A stretch of DNA of 64,000 nucleotides from Rhipicephalus microplus. Taxonomy: Eukaryota > Arthropoda > Arachnida > Ixodida > Ixodidae. How positions within the stretch are numbered: position 1 is the stretch's first letter; every line of letters begins with the position of its first letter. The notes under the pieces were generated by a model. That model was not told where the DNA came from, ran no database searches, and saw only the letters and a list, made by a program, of their open reading frames with translations. Below, one piece after another: positions 36,309-45,200 of this stretch. The stretch covers positions 9,516,001-9,580,000 of the forward strand of contig NC_134701.1 in NCBI RefSeq assembly GCF_043290135.1, read 5' to 3'. Both the position numbers and the translations under genes were made by a program.

Positions 36309-36346
36309 GTCTTCGTGGCGCAATTGGCTATGCGATCGGCTGTTAA
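36309..36346 (+). pseudogene. 5' half of the tRNA-Asn-like unit split by the LINE
   Basis: A class-B unit (GTCTTCG start, D-arm GGCTATGCG) is complete from position 1 through the last base of its anticodon loop (CTGTTAA) and then meets the LINE at 36347. Its 3' half is at 39870-39904. The A box is present here and the B box lies 3.5 kb away, so this unit cannot be a working Pol III gene. The unit just upstream (36160-36233) carries a His-type GTG anticodon. Confidence 0.9.
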
Positions 36347-36348
36347 TC

Positions 36349-36732
36349 GTCAGGGATTTATTCACTGACCACCTTAAGATTACAGCCGGAGATATCGAAA
36401 GGGCACACCGCTTTGGCCAACGTCGTCCCGGCTTTCACCGTCCAATTATTGTTAAGTTTCTCAACTTTAAATCTAAAATAGATGCCCTGCGCAACTCGTA
36501 CAAGCTTAAAAACCTGGAGACACCAAAAGTTTGGCTCGAAGAAGATTTCTCGCCGAGTGTTCAATTCGCAAGAAAAAAACTTCGGGACTTCGCCAAGAGC
36601 AACCGCACTGACAACGCCCGCTTTTCAGTGCGTTTTAACAAACTTCACCTACAAGGCAAGGTTTACCAGTTTGACCCAGCCAGTGGCTCGGTGGTTCAGG
36701 CGTCCTCAGACCCCGAACGATCTGCTAAATGA
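36349..36732 (+). CDS. LINE ORF1 protein, C-terminal fragment
   Basis: About 128 codons of an ORF1 protein run from the truncated 5' end to TGA at 36730-36732. The fragment contains RAHRFGQ, then PIIVKFLNFKSKIDALRNS, VWLEEDFSP and ARKKLRDFAKS, and ends in a basic/aromatic segment with LHLQGKVYQFDP. This order resembles the C-terminal RNA-binding half of L1-type ORF1 proteins (Transposase_22-like), which form trimers that coat element RNA and act as nucleic-acid chaperones. The N-terminal coiled coil is absent because of the truncation. By chance the frame is open upstream into the array as far as an ATG at 36166, but those residues are satellite translation and not part of the protein. The fragment has no start codon of its own and is presumably not functional. 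It is in the same frame as ORF2. Confidence 0.8.
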   Translation, partial: VRDLFTDHLKITAGDIERAHRFGQRRPGFHRPIIVKFLNFKSKIDALRNSYKLKNLETPKVWLEEDFSPSVQFARKKLRDFAKSNRTDNARFSVRFNKLHLQGKVYQFDPASGSVVQASSDPERSAK

Positions 36733-36780
36733 TGTTTAGCGTCACATAATCAGCGTCCTTCACCTATTGACTCATTTTCA
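36733..36780 (+). other. Open inter-ORF segment linking LINE ORF1 and ORF2 in frame
   Basis: Sixteen sense codons lie between the ORF1 TGA and the first ATG of ORF2, all in the same frame and with no further stop. The only barrier between ORF1 and ORF2 is therefore one UGA. An overlapping ATG right at the stop (TGATG, ATG at 36732) opens only a five-codon frame in another register, so classic stop-start reinitiation there would not reach ORF2. The ATG at 36781 falls only four residues before the conserved Asn of the endonuclease, leaving almost no N-terminal leader. ORF2 might begin in this segment through stop readthrough, or at 36781. Confidence 0.6.
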
Positions 36781-39567
36781 ATGCTTTTGGCTAACTTCCG
36801 TAGCCTATACCATAAGACTGACATCTTAAAAGCCATCATGCACACGTGCTCTGCAGAAATCATTATCGGTACCGAAACGTGGCTGTCTGAGGACGTCACA
36901 AGCAGCGAACTTTCGTTACCATCGTCACTCGTCATCTTCCGCAAAGATAGAACCGGCTCCCGAGGTGGTGGTGTGGTTGTTGCGATAAACGAATTATACC
37001 ACCCCTCTCCAATTTCAGTGGACTCACCTCTCGAAATAGTCTGGGCATCATGTCACATTGGTCATGTTGCTTGCGTCATTGGCGCTTGTTATCGACCCCC
37101 CGACAGCGATTCAGAGTTTTCAGAACTTCTTGGTGATGCCATTGAACAAGTTACACAGAAATTTCCTAATTCACTTTTATTCTTAGGTGGTGACTTTAAT
37201 TATCCAGAATTAGATTGGTCCACTCTGTCTGCCCTTCATGTCAATAATCGATCTGAATGTATTCGATTTCTTCAGCTGCTCCTTTATCACAATTTAACAC
37301 AACTTGTACATAAGCCTACGCGGAAGGATCGAATTTTAGACTTGGTCCTAACTAACAGCCCCGAAATCTGTAGCACACGCGTGCTAGAAGAAATCAGTGA
37401 TCACAGGGTTGTCCATTGCTTGGTTTCACTTCCTACTGTAAGGAAATCAAAAATTAAAAAACAGTTGCTGAACTATGCGCGTACCGACATCACAAAAATG
37501 AGCAGTATGCTACACACTTTCGCAGCGGAATTTTACGAATACTTTGACGACCGTACAACTAATGAAAACTGGTGTTTGTTCCGGGATAAACTTAAAGAAA
37601 TTGAAGCTACCTGTGTTCCTAAACTAACAATAAGTTCTAGATCAGATGATCCATGGTTCACGCGAGACGTAAAACGCGCCCTGAACAAGAAGAAAAGGGT
37701 TTACAGAAAAGCAAGTCGCTCGAACTGTCCCCAAGATTGGGAAGCTTACGAAAACATTTCAGCTGAAACACACAGCATCATTTTTCAAGCGAAAGATAAA
37801 TTCTTTAACGAAACGCTACCTAACCTCATGAATACGGACCCTAAAAAATTTTGGAATATCGTGAACCCCAAAAGCACCCACTCAACAGCAGTATTAATGA
37901 GGGAAGACGGCAGCACCTTATCGGTAGAACACTACGCTGAAAAATTCAACAAACACTTCACTACGGTATTCACTGACGAACTTCCACTGAATGGTTCTCT
38001 TTCACTGTCACAACTGCCCATTGAATACCCTTTTCCAGCAATCCTAATAACAGAGCACGGTGTAGCTAACGCTATCAGTCGACTTCCCCTTAAAACCAGT
38101 CCTGGCCCCGATGGCATCAGCGCCAAACTACTTAAATTAACCTGTCAACATTCAGCTAAGTTGCTTGCATTCATTTTCCAGCAATCCCTTGACTCTGGTT
38201 GTATACCAGATGACTGGAAATTGGCTAATGTGGTACCCATCTTTAAGTCCGGTAACAGCAATCACCCCAACAACTATAGGCCGATTTCACTCACGTCCAT
38301 TTCGTGTAAGTTACTAGAGCACATTATACACTCCCAGGTCATGCGTCACCTCAGCCGTAACAATTTACTTCTTCAAACCCAACATGGTTTTCGAGAAAAA
38401 TTATCATGTCAGACTCAACTTTTCGAACTCGTGACAGACCTGCACACAGCTCTTCATATGTCCATCTGCATCGACGCGCTTTTCATAGACTTTTCCAAGG
38501 CTTTTGATCGTGTCCCCCATAACCGGCTAATGTTAAAAATACGTCACATCAGCCTCGACCAGAAAACGACTGCATGGATACAAGAATTTCTAAACAACAG
38601 GTCTCAGTCAGTTAAACTTAATAACTACATATCTCATCCTACCCGAGTAACATCTGGTGTGCCACAAGGCAGTGTGCTGGGTCCTCTTCTCTTTTTAGTA
38701 TACATTAATGACATTGCATCAAACATAAGTTCATCAATTCGTCTTTTCGCGGACGATTGCGTTGTTTATAGGAAAATAACTTGCACAGATGACGTTGCAG
38801 AACTACAACAGGATCTTACCAGGTTAGGGGAATGGTGCAGCAAATGGCAAATGGAAATTAATGTCGAAAAAACCAAGCACCTAATGTTTACTAATATCAC
38901 TTCTGCATGCTATAGCTCTTATAAAATAAACGATACGATAATAGAAAAAGTCACGTCATTTAAGTATCTGGGCGTAATACTCACTTCAGATCTAAGCTGG
39001 ACTGCTCACATAGAGTATACTACTAATAAGGCTCTCAAGAAACTCGGCCTCCTTAAACGTCGCTTGCATTTCACCAATAAGGACACAAGACTGCGTGCTT
39101 TCAATTCATTGATTCGGCCATCCCTAGAATACGCTTCAATCATATGGCATCCTCACCAAATCGGTCTTACTAACATGCTCGAAATGGTACAGAATAAAGC
39201 TGCTCGGTTCATCTCATCATCCTACTCGCGTTACATAAGTGTTTCTTTACTAAAATCAGACCTTAGCCTTACCACACTTGCCATGCGCAGGCGACATACA
39301 CGACTATCGTTCTTTCACTCACTTTATCACAGCAACTCATCCTTCGCCCAATCTCATATCTTTCCAGCCCCTCATACTTCATCCCGCCTCGATCATGCGC
39401 ACAAGGTGGCCCCCATTTTTGCTAGGACCAAGAAGTTTCAAAATTCGCCATTATCATTATGCATAATCGAGTGGAATTCTCTTCCACCTAACATCGCCGA
39501 AATAACAGATCCTTCCATATTTAACTCCATGCTTCAGGGCTATTTGCATAGTGAAAAACATGGCTGA
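36781..39567 (+). CDS. LINE ORF2: endonuclease-reverse transcriptase
   Basis: 928 codons, uninterrupted. Residues 1-220 or so are an APE-type endonuclease (exonuclease-endonuclease-phosphatase fold) that nicks target DNA. Visible signature residues are N5 in NFRSL, E32 in ETWL, Y104 in CYRPP, D138 and N140 in GGDFN, and S206-D207-H208. A linker with a Lys/Arg-rich stretch follows (around KKKRVYRKASR). The reverse transcriptase covers about residues 480-740: NNYRPIS at 497-503, FIDFSKAFD with D570, GVPQGSVLGP at 626-635, FADD at 656-659 with D658/D659, then a YLGVIL thumb-side motif. The C-terminus carries the AFNSLIRPSLEY / VQNKAAR region typical of Jockey/CR1/L2-like elements. I see no RNase H domain and no C-terminal zinc knuckle. 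All catalytic residues I can check are present, so the protein could be active if expressed, but the 5' truncation removed the element's own promoter. The ATG at 36781 is the first available in this frame after the ORF1 stop. Confidence 0.93.
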   Translation: MLLANFRSLYHKTDILKAIMHTCSAEIIIGTETWLSEDVTSSELSLPSSLVIFRKDRTGSRGGGVVVAINELYHPSPISVDSPLEIVWASCHIGHVACVIGACYRPPDSDSEFSELLGDAIEQVTQKFPNSLLFLGGDFNYPELDWSTLSALHVNNRSECIRFLQLLLYHNLTQLVHKPTRKDRILDLVLTNSPEICSTRVLEEISDHRVVHCLVSLPTVRKSKIKKQLLNYARTDITKMSSMLHTFAAEFYEYFDDRTTNENWCLFRDKLKEIEATCVPKLTISSRSDDPWFTRDVKRALNKKKRVYRKASRSNCPQDWEAYENISAETHSIIFQAKDKFFNETLPNLMNTDPKKFWNIVNPKSTHSTAVLMREDGSTLSVEHYAEKFNKHFTTVFTDELPLNGSLSLSQLPIEYPFPAILITEHGVANAISRLPLKTSPGPDGISAKLLKLTCQHSAKLLAFIFQQSLDSGCIPDDWKLANVVPIFKSGNSNHPNNYRPISLTSISCKLLEHIIHSQVMRHLSRNNLLLQTQHGFREKLSCQTQLFELVTDLHTALHMSICIDALFIDFSKAFDRVPHNRLMLKIRHISLDQKTTAWIQEFLNNRSQSVKLNNYISHPTRVTSGVPQGSVLGPLLFLVYINDIASNISSSIRLFADDCVVYRKITCTDDVAELQQDLTRLGEWCSKWQMEINVEKTKHLMFTNITSACYSSYKINDTIIEKVTSFKYLGVILTSDLSWTAHIEYTTNKALKKLGLLKRRLHFTNKDTRLRAFNSLIRPSLEYASIIWHPHQIGLTNMLEMVQNKAARFISSSYSRYISVSLLKSDLSLTTLAMRRRHTRLSFFHSLYHSNSSFAQSHIFPAPHTSSRLDHAHKVAPIFARTKKFQNSPLSLCIIEWNSLPPNIAEITDPSIFNSMLQGYLHSEKHG

Positions 39568-39869
39568 TCTGTGTGTGATTGCCCTCGTTTTGTCTGCCGT
39601 TTTTGCTCCCGATACTTATTCAGTGTTCTTCGATGTAATTTTCTTAAGTGTTTTCATTATTATTGTACTAATGAATATGTACTCGATTAATGTTGGTGAA
39701 CGTACTTGACTTGATGCTGTGATTTGATTTACTCGCTGTTTCCTTTTTATTGTTACTTTTTGGTATTCTGTTTTCTGTTCATGTTGCTCGAAATGTATGT
39801 ATTCACTTAAATCCCCCCTATGTAATGCCCAATTGGGCCTTTAGGGTATTGAAATAAATAAATAAATAA
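39568..39869 (+). other. LINE 3' UTR with palindrome and (AAAT)n tail
   Basis: About 300 bp of AT-rich sequence follows the ORF2 stop. A perfect 12-bp palindrome, GCCCAATTGGGC, lies at 39827-39838 about 13 bp before the tail. In many LINEs a 3' hairpin is recognised by the element's own reverse transcriptase, so this is a candidate, though its position is the only evidence. The tail is (AAAT)4AA at 39852-39869 rather than pure poly(A). It includes AATAAA, a possible polyadenylation signal. The last TAA of the tail could equally belong to the target. Confidence 0.75.
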
Positions 39870-39904
39870 CTGAAAGGTTGGAGGTTCGAGTCCTCCCGTG
39901 AGTG
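39870..39904 (+). pseudogene. 3' half of the tRNA-Asn-like unit split by the LINE
   Basis: Begins at the 3' strand of the anticodon stem (CTGAA), followed by the variable loop, T-arm with GGTTCGAGTCC, and CGTGAGTG. The paralogous unit at 27639 onward reads the same apart from CCGTGAG here against CCGGGAG there, and it carries the same diagnostic GAGTCCTCCC. This confirms that the two halves were one unit. Nothing is missing from the unit relative to that paralogue. Confidence 0.9.
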
Positions 39905-40914
39905 GTGTGTTGCTTTTTTTCTTTGGGCTGATAGCTTTGAACGTATGTTCTGATGGTGTTGAGAGTGGAGCAGGACTGTGTCCGTGACGCAATTGGCTAG
40001 CGCGATCAGCTGTTAACCGAAAGGTTGGAGGTAATAGCCCACCCGGTGGTGGTGCGGCGCTTTTTTTTTCTTTGGGCTGATAGCTTTGAAGATATGTTCT
40101 GATGGTGGTGAGAGTGGGGCACGACTGTCTCCGTGGCGCAATTGGCTAGCGCGGTCGGCTGTTAACCGAAAGGTTGGAGGTACGAGCCCACCCGGTGGTG
40201 GTGCGGCGCCTTTTTTTCTTTGTGCTGATAGCTTTGAAGATATGTTCTGATGGTGGTGAGAGTGGAGCACGACTGTCTCCGTGGCGCAAATCGGTATTTG
40301 ATCGGCTGTTAACTGAAAGGTTGGATGTTCGAGCCCTCCAGGGAGTGGTGTGTTGCTTTTTTTTTCTTTGGGCTGATAGCTTTGAAGATATGTTCTGATG
40401 GTGTGAGAGTGGAGGAGGACTGTCTCCTGGCGCAATTGGCTACCGCGATCGGCTGTTAACCGAAAGGTTGTAGGTACGAGCCCATCCGGTGGAGGTGCGG
40501 CGCTTTTTTTCTTTGGGCTGATAGCTTTGAAGATATGTTCTGATGGTGGTGAGAGTGGAGCACTACTGTCTCCGTGGCGCAATTGGCTAGAGCGATCGGC
40601 TGTTAACCGAAAGGTTGGAGGTTCCAGCCCACCCGGTGGTGGTGCGGCACTTTTTTTCCTTTGGGCTGATAGCTCTGAAGAAATGTTCTGTCTGTGGTGA
40701 GAGTGGAGCACGACTGTCTTCGTGGTGCATTTGGCTATGCGATCGGCTGGTAACTGAAAGTTTGGAGGTTCGAGCCCTCCCGGGAGTGATGTGTTGCTTT
40801 TTTTCTTTGGGCTGATAGCTTTGAAGATATGTTCTGATGGTGTTGAGAGTAGAGCAGGACTGTCTCCGTGGAGCAATTGGCTAGCGCAATCGGCTGTTAA
40901 CGGAAAGGTTGGAG
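39870..40914 (+). repeat. LINE-interrupted block copy, right part
   Basis: Copy of 27639-28683 at an offset of 12231, sharing rare variants such as GGACTGTGTCCGTG and CGCAAATCGGTATT. Confidence 0.85.
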
Positions 40915-42254
40915 GATTGAGCCCACCCGGTGGTGGTGCGGCGCTTTGTTTTTCTTTGGGCTGATAACTTTGAAGAAATGTTCTGATGGTGGTGAGAGTG
41001 GAGCAGGACTGTCTCCGTGGCGCGATTGGCTAGCGCGATCGGCTGTTAACCGAAAGGTTGGAGGTTCGAGCCCACCCGGTGGTGGTGCGGCGCTTCTTTT
41101 TTCTTTGGGCTGATAGCTTTGAAGATATGTTCTGATGGTGGTGAGAGTGGAGCAGGACTGTCTCCGTGGCGCAACTGGCTAGCGCGATCGGCTGTTAACC
41201 GATAGGCTGGAGGTTCGAGCCCACCCGGTGGTGGTGCGCCGCTTTTTTTCCTTTGGGCTGATAGCTCTGAAGTAATGTCCTGACGGTGGTGAGCTTAGAG
41301 CACGACTGTCTTCGTGGCGCAATTGGCTATGCGATTGGCTGTTAATTGAAAGGTTGGAGGTTCGAGCCCTCCCGGGAGTGGTGTGTTGCTTTTTTTCTTT
41401 GGGCTGATAGCTTTGAAGATATGTTCTGATGGTGTTGAGAGTGGAGCAGGACTGTCATCGTGGCGCAATCGGCTAGCGCGATCGGCTGTTAACCGAAAGG
41501 TTGGAGGTACGAGCCCACCCGATGGTGGTGCGGCGCTTTTTTTTCTTTGGGCTGATAGCTTTGAAGATATGTTCTGATGGTGGTGAGAGTGGAGCACGAC
41601 TGTCTCCGTGGCGCAATTGGCTAGAGCGATCGGCTGTTAACCAAACGGTTGGAGGTTCGAGCCCACCCGGTGGTTGTGCGGCGCTTTTTTTCCTTTGGGC
41701 TGATAGCTCTGAAGTAATGTACTGACGGTGGTGAGAGTGGAGCACGACTGTCTCCGTGGCGCAATTGGCTGGCGTGATCAGCTGTTAACCGCAAGGTTGG
41801 AGGTACGAGCCCACCCGCTGGTGGTGCGGCGCTTTTTTTTCTTTGGGCTGATAGCTTTGAAGATATGTTCTGATGGTGGTGAGAGTGGAGCACGACTGTC
41901 TCCGTGGCGCAATTGGCTAGCGCGATCGGCTGTTAACCGAAAGGTTGGAGGTACGAGCCCACCCTGTGGTGGTGCGGTCCTTTTTTTTCTTTGGACAGAT
42001 ATCTTTGAAGATATGTTCTGGTGGTGGTGAGTGTGGAGCAGGACTGTCTCCGTGGCGCAATTGGCTAGCGTCATCGGCTGTTAACCGAAAGGTTGGAGGT
42101 ACGAGCACACCCGGTGGTGGTGCTGCGCTTTTTTTTCTTTGGGCTGATAGCTTTGAAGAAATGTTCTGATGGTGGTGAGAGTGGAGCACGACTGTCTCCG
42201 TGGCGCAGTTGGCTAGCGCGATCGGCTGTTAACCGAAATGTTGGAGGTTCGAGC
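40448..42254 (+). repeat. 1.8-kb block, copy 2
   Basis: Partner of 31020-32826. Together with the interrupted block it shows that duplications spanned both sides of the present LINE position. Confidence 0.85.
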
Positions 42255-45200
42255 CCTCCCGGGAGTGGTGTGTTGCCTTTTTTATTTTGCGCTGATAGCT
42301 TTGAAGATATGTTCTGGTGGTGGTGAGTGTGGAGCAGGACTGTCTCCGTCGCGCAATTGGCTAGCGCGATCGGCTGTTAACCGAAAGGTTGGAGGTACGA
42401 GGCCACCCGGTGGTGGTGCGGCGCTTTTTTTTCTTTGGGCTGATAGCTTTGAAGATATGTTCTGATGGTGGTGAGAGTGGAGCACGACTGTCTCCGTGCA
42501 CAATTGGCTAGCGCGATCGGCTGTTAACTGACTGGTTGTAGGTTAGAGCCCATCCGGTGGTGGTGCGGCGCTTTATTTTTCTTTGGGCTGATAGCTTTGA
42601 AGTTATGTTCTGATGGTGGTAAGAGTGGAGCACGACAGTCTCCATGGCGCAATTGTCTAGCGCGATCGGCTGTTAACAGAAAGGTTGGAGGTACGAGCCA
42701 ACCCGGTGGTGGTGCGGCGAATTTTTTTCTCTGGGCTGATAGCTCTGAAGAAATGTTCTGACGGTGGTGAGAGTGGAGCACGACTGTCGTCGTGGCGCAA
42801 TCGGCAATGCGATCGGCTGTTAACTGAAAGGTTGGAAGTTCGAGCCCTCCCGGGATTGGTGTGTTGCTTTTTTTTCTTTGGGCTGATAGCTTTGAAGATA
42901 TGTTCTGGTGGTGGTGAGAGTGCAGCACGACTGTCTCCGTGGCACAATTGGCTAGCGCGATCAGCTGTTAATCGAAAGGTTGGAGGTACGAGCCCACCCG
43001 GTGGTGGTGCGGCGTTTTTTTCTTTGGGCTTATAGCTTTGAAGATATGTTCTGATGGTGGTGAGTGTGGGGCACGACTGTCTCCGTGGCACAATAGGCTA
43101 GCGCGATTGGCTGTTAACCGAAACGTTGGAGGTTCGAGCCCTCCCGGGAGGGGTGTGTTGCTTTTTTTATTTTGGGCTGAAAGCTTTGAAGATATGTTCT
43201 GGTGGTGGTGAGTGTGGAACAGGACTGTCTCCGTGGCGCAATTGGCTAGCGCGATCGGCTGTTAACCGAAAGATTGGAGGTACGAGCCCACCCGGTGGTG
43301 GTGCGGCTCTTTTTTTCTTTGGGCTGATAGCTTTGAAGATATGTTCTGATGGTGGTAAGAGTGGAGCACGGCTGTCTCCGTGGCGCAATTGGCTAGCGCG
43401 ATCGGCTGTTAACCGAAATGTCGGAGGTACGAGCCCGCCCGGTGGTGGTGCGGGGCTTTTTTTTTTGGGCTGATAGCTATGAAGAAATGTTCTGACGGTG
43501 GTGATAGTGGAGCACGACTGTCTTCGTGGCGCAATCGGCTATGCGATCGGCTGTTAACTGAAAGGTTTGAGGTTCGAGCCCTACCGGGAGTGGTGTGTTG
43601 ATTTTTTTCTTTGGGCTGATAGCTTTGAAGATTTGTTCTGGTGGTGGTGAGAGTGGAGCACGACTGTCTCCGTGGCACAATTGGCTAGCGCGATCGGCTG
43701 TTAATCGAAAGGTTGGAGGTACGAGCCCACCCGGTGGTGGTGCGGCGTTTTTTTCTTTGGGCTTATAGCTTTGAAGATATGTTCTGATTGTGGTGAGAGT
43801 GGAGCACTACTGTCTCCGTGGCGCAATTGGCTAGAGCAATCGGCTGTTAACCGAAGGGTTGGAGGTTCCAGCCCACTCGGTGGTGTTGCGGCGCTTTTTT
43901 TTCTTTGGGCTGATAGCTTTGAAGATATGTTCTGATGGGGGTGAGAGTGAAGCAGGACTGTCTCCGTGGCGCAACTGGCTAGCGCGATCGGCTGTTAACC
44001 GATAGGTTGGAGGTTCGAGCCCACCCGGTGGTGGTGCGCCGCTTTTTTTTCTTTAGGCTGATAGCTTTGAAGAAATGTTCTGATGGTGGTGAGAGTGGAG
44101 CACGACTGTCTCCGTGGCGCAATTGGCTAGTGCGATCGGCTGTTAACCGAAAGGTTGGAGGTGCGAGCCCTCCCGGGAGTTGTGTGTTGCTTTTTTTATT
44201 TTGGGCTGATAGCTTTGAAGATATGTTCTGATGGTGGTGAAAGTGGAGCACGACTGTCTCCGTGGCGCGATTGGCTAGCGCGATCGGCTGGTAACTGAAA
44301 GGTTGGAGGTTCGAGCCCTCCCGGGAGTGATGTGTTGCTTTTTTTCTTTGGGCTGATAGCTTTGAAGATATGTTCTGATGGTGTTGAGAGTGGAGCAGGA
44401 CTGTCTCCGTAGCGCAATTGGCTAGCGCAATCGGCTGTTAACGGAAAGGTTGGAGGATTGAGCCCACCCGGTGGTGGTGCGGCGCTTTGTTTTTTTTTGG
44501 GGCTGATAACTTTGAAGAAATGCTCTGATGGTGGTGAGAGTGGAGCAGGACGTTCTCCGTGGCGCAATTGGCTAGCGCGATCGGCTGTTAACCGAAAAGT
44601 TGGAGGTTCGAGCCCACCCGGTGGTGGTGCGGCGCTTTTTTTTCTTTGGGCTGATAACTTTGAAGATATGTTCTGATGGGGGAGAGAGTGAAGCAGGACT
44701 GTCTCCGTGGCGCAACTGGCTAGCGCGATCGGCTGTTAACCGATAGGTTGAAGGTTCGAGCCCACCCGGTGGTGGTGCGCGGCTTTTTTTTCTTTGGGCT
44801 TATAGCTTTGAAGAAATGTTCTGATGGTGGTGAAAGTGGAGCACGACTGTCTCCGTGGCGCAATTGGCTATGCGATCGGCTGTTAACTGAAAGGTTGGAG
44901 GTTTGAGCCCTCCCGGGAGTTGTGTGTTGCTTTTTTTATTTTGGGCTGATAGCTTTGAAGATATGTTCTGATGGTGGTGAGAGTGGAGCAGGACTGTCTC
45001 CGTGGCGCGATTGGCTAGCGCGATCGGCTGTTAACCGAAAGGTTGGAGGTACGAGCCCTTCCCGGTGGTTGTGCGGCGCTTTTTTTCCTTTGGGCTGATA
45101 GCTCTGAAGTAATGTCCTGACGGTGGTGAGAGTGGAGCACGACTGTCTTCGTGGCGCAATTGGCTATGCGATCGGCTGTTAACTGAAAAGGTGGAGGTTC

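Larger units (their letters stand above)
1..36346 (+). repeat. tRNA-Asn-derived tandem satellite array, left part
   Basis: Head-to-tail repeat with a period of about 148 bp. The first unit starts (tRNA position 1) are at 76, 224, 372, 520, 668, 814, 961, 1108 and 1256, giving steps of 146-148. Each monomer holds a 73-74 nt sequence that aligns along its whole length with eukaryotic tRNA-Asn(GTT): 5' acceptor strand GTCTCCG, D-arm GCGC-AATTGGCTA-GCGC, anticodon loop CTGTTAA, variable loop AGGTT and T-loop TTCGAGC. A trailer of about 10 nt and a T-run follow, then a spacer containing GGGCTGATAGCTTTGAAG and GGTGGTGAGAGTGG. About 245 units are estimated from length. The 3' acceptor strand is degenerate throughout, so most units are probably tRNA pseudogenes. 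A tRNA-headed SINE is less likely: no A-rich tail or target duplication separates the units. No protein gene is seen here. Confidence 0.93.
34770..36346 (+). repeat. LINE-interrupted block copy, left part
   Basis: Copy of 26063-27638 at an offset of about 8707. It continues beyond the LINE at 39870-40914. Confidence 0.85.
36347..39869 (+). mobile_element. 5'-truncated non-LTR retrotransposon (LINE, Jockey/CR1/L2-like group)
   Basis: This 3523-bp insertion has a sequence quite unlike the array. It carries the end of an L1-type ORF1, a full endonuclease-reverse transcriptase ORF2, a roughly 300-bp 3' UTR and an (AAAT)4AA tail. The 5' end lies inside ORF1, so the 5' UTR and most of ORF1 are missing, as is usual for LINEs that stop reverse transcription early. 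ORF2 has no stop or frameshift, which suggests a recent insertion. Comparison with the uninterrupted paralogue at 27638/27639 gives an insert of exactly 3523 bp; at most 3 bp (TAA) could be a target duplication. EN and RT motifs without an RNase H domain, plus the C-terminal region, suggest the Jockey/CR1/L2 group. The clade is not resolved by eye. Similar proteins in tick genomes are usually labelled 'tick transposon'. Confidence 0.93.

Noticed and set aside
36166..36346. N-terminal extension of the LINE ORF1 fragment from the ATG at 36166
   Set aside because: These 60 codons are array sequence that happens to be in frame with the truncated ORF1. The LINE begins at 36347.
1..36346. A field of tRNA-derived SINEs inserted one after another
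   Set aside because: The spacing is regular, the orientation constant, and there are no A-rich tails or target duplications between units. The pattern is that of a tandem satellite.
39827..39838. The GCCCAATTGGGC palindrome as a transcription-factor site
   Set aside because: It lies in the LINE 3' UTR just before the tail, where a 3' hairpin for reverse transcription is the simpler reading. Nothing else supports a regulatory site.
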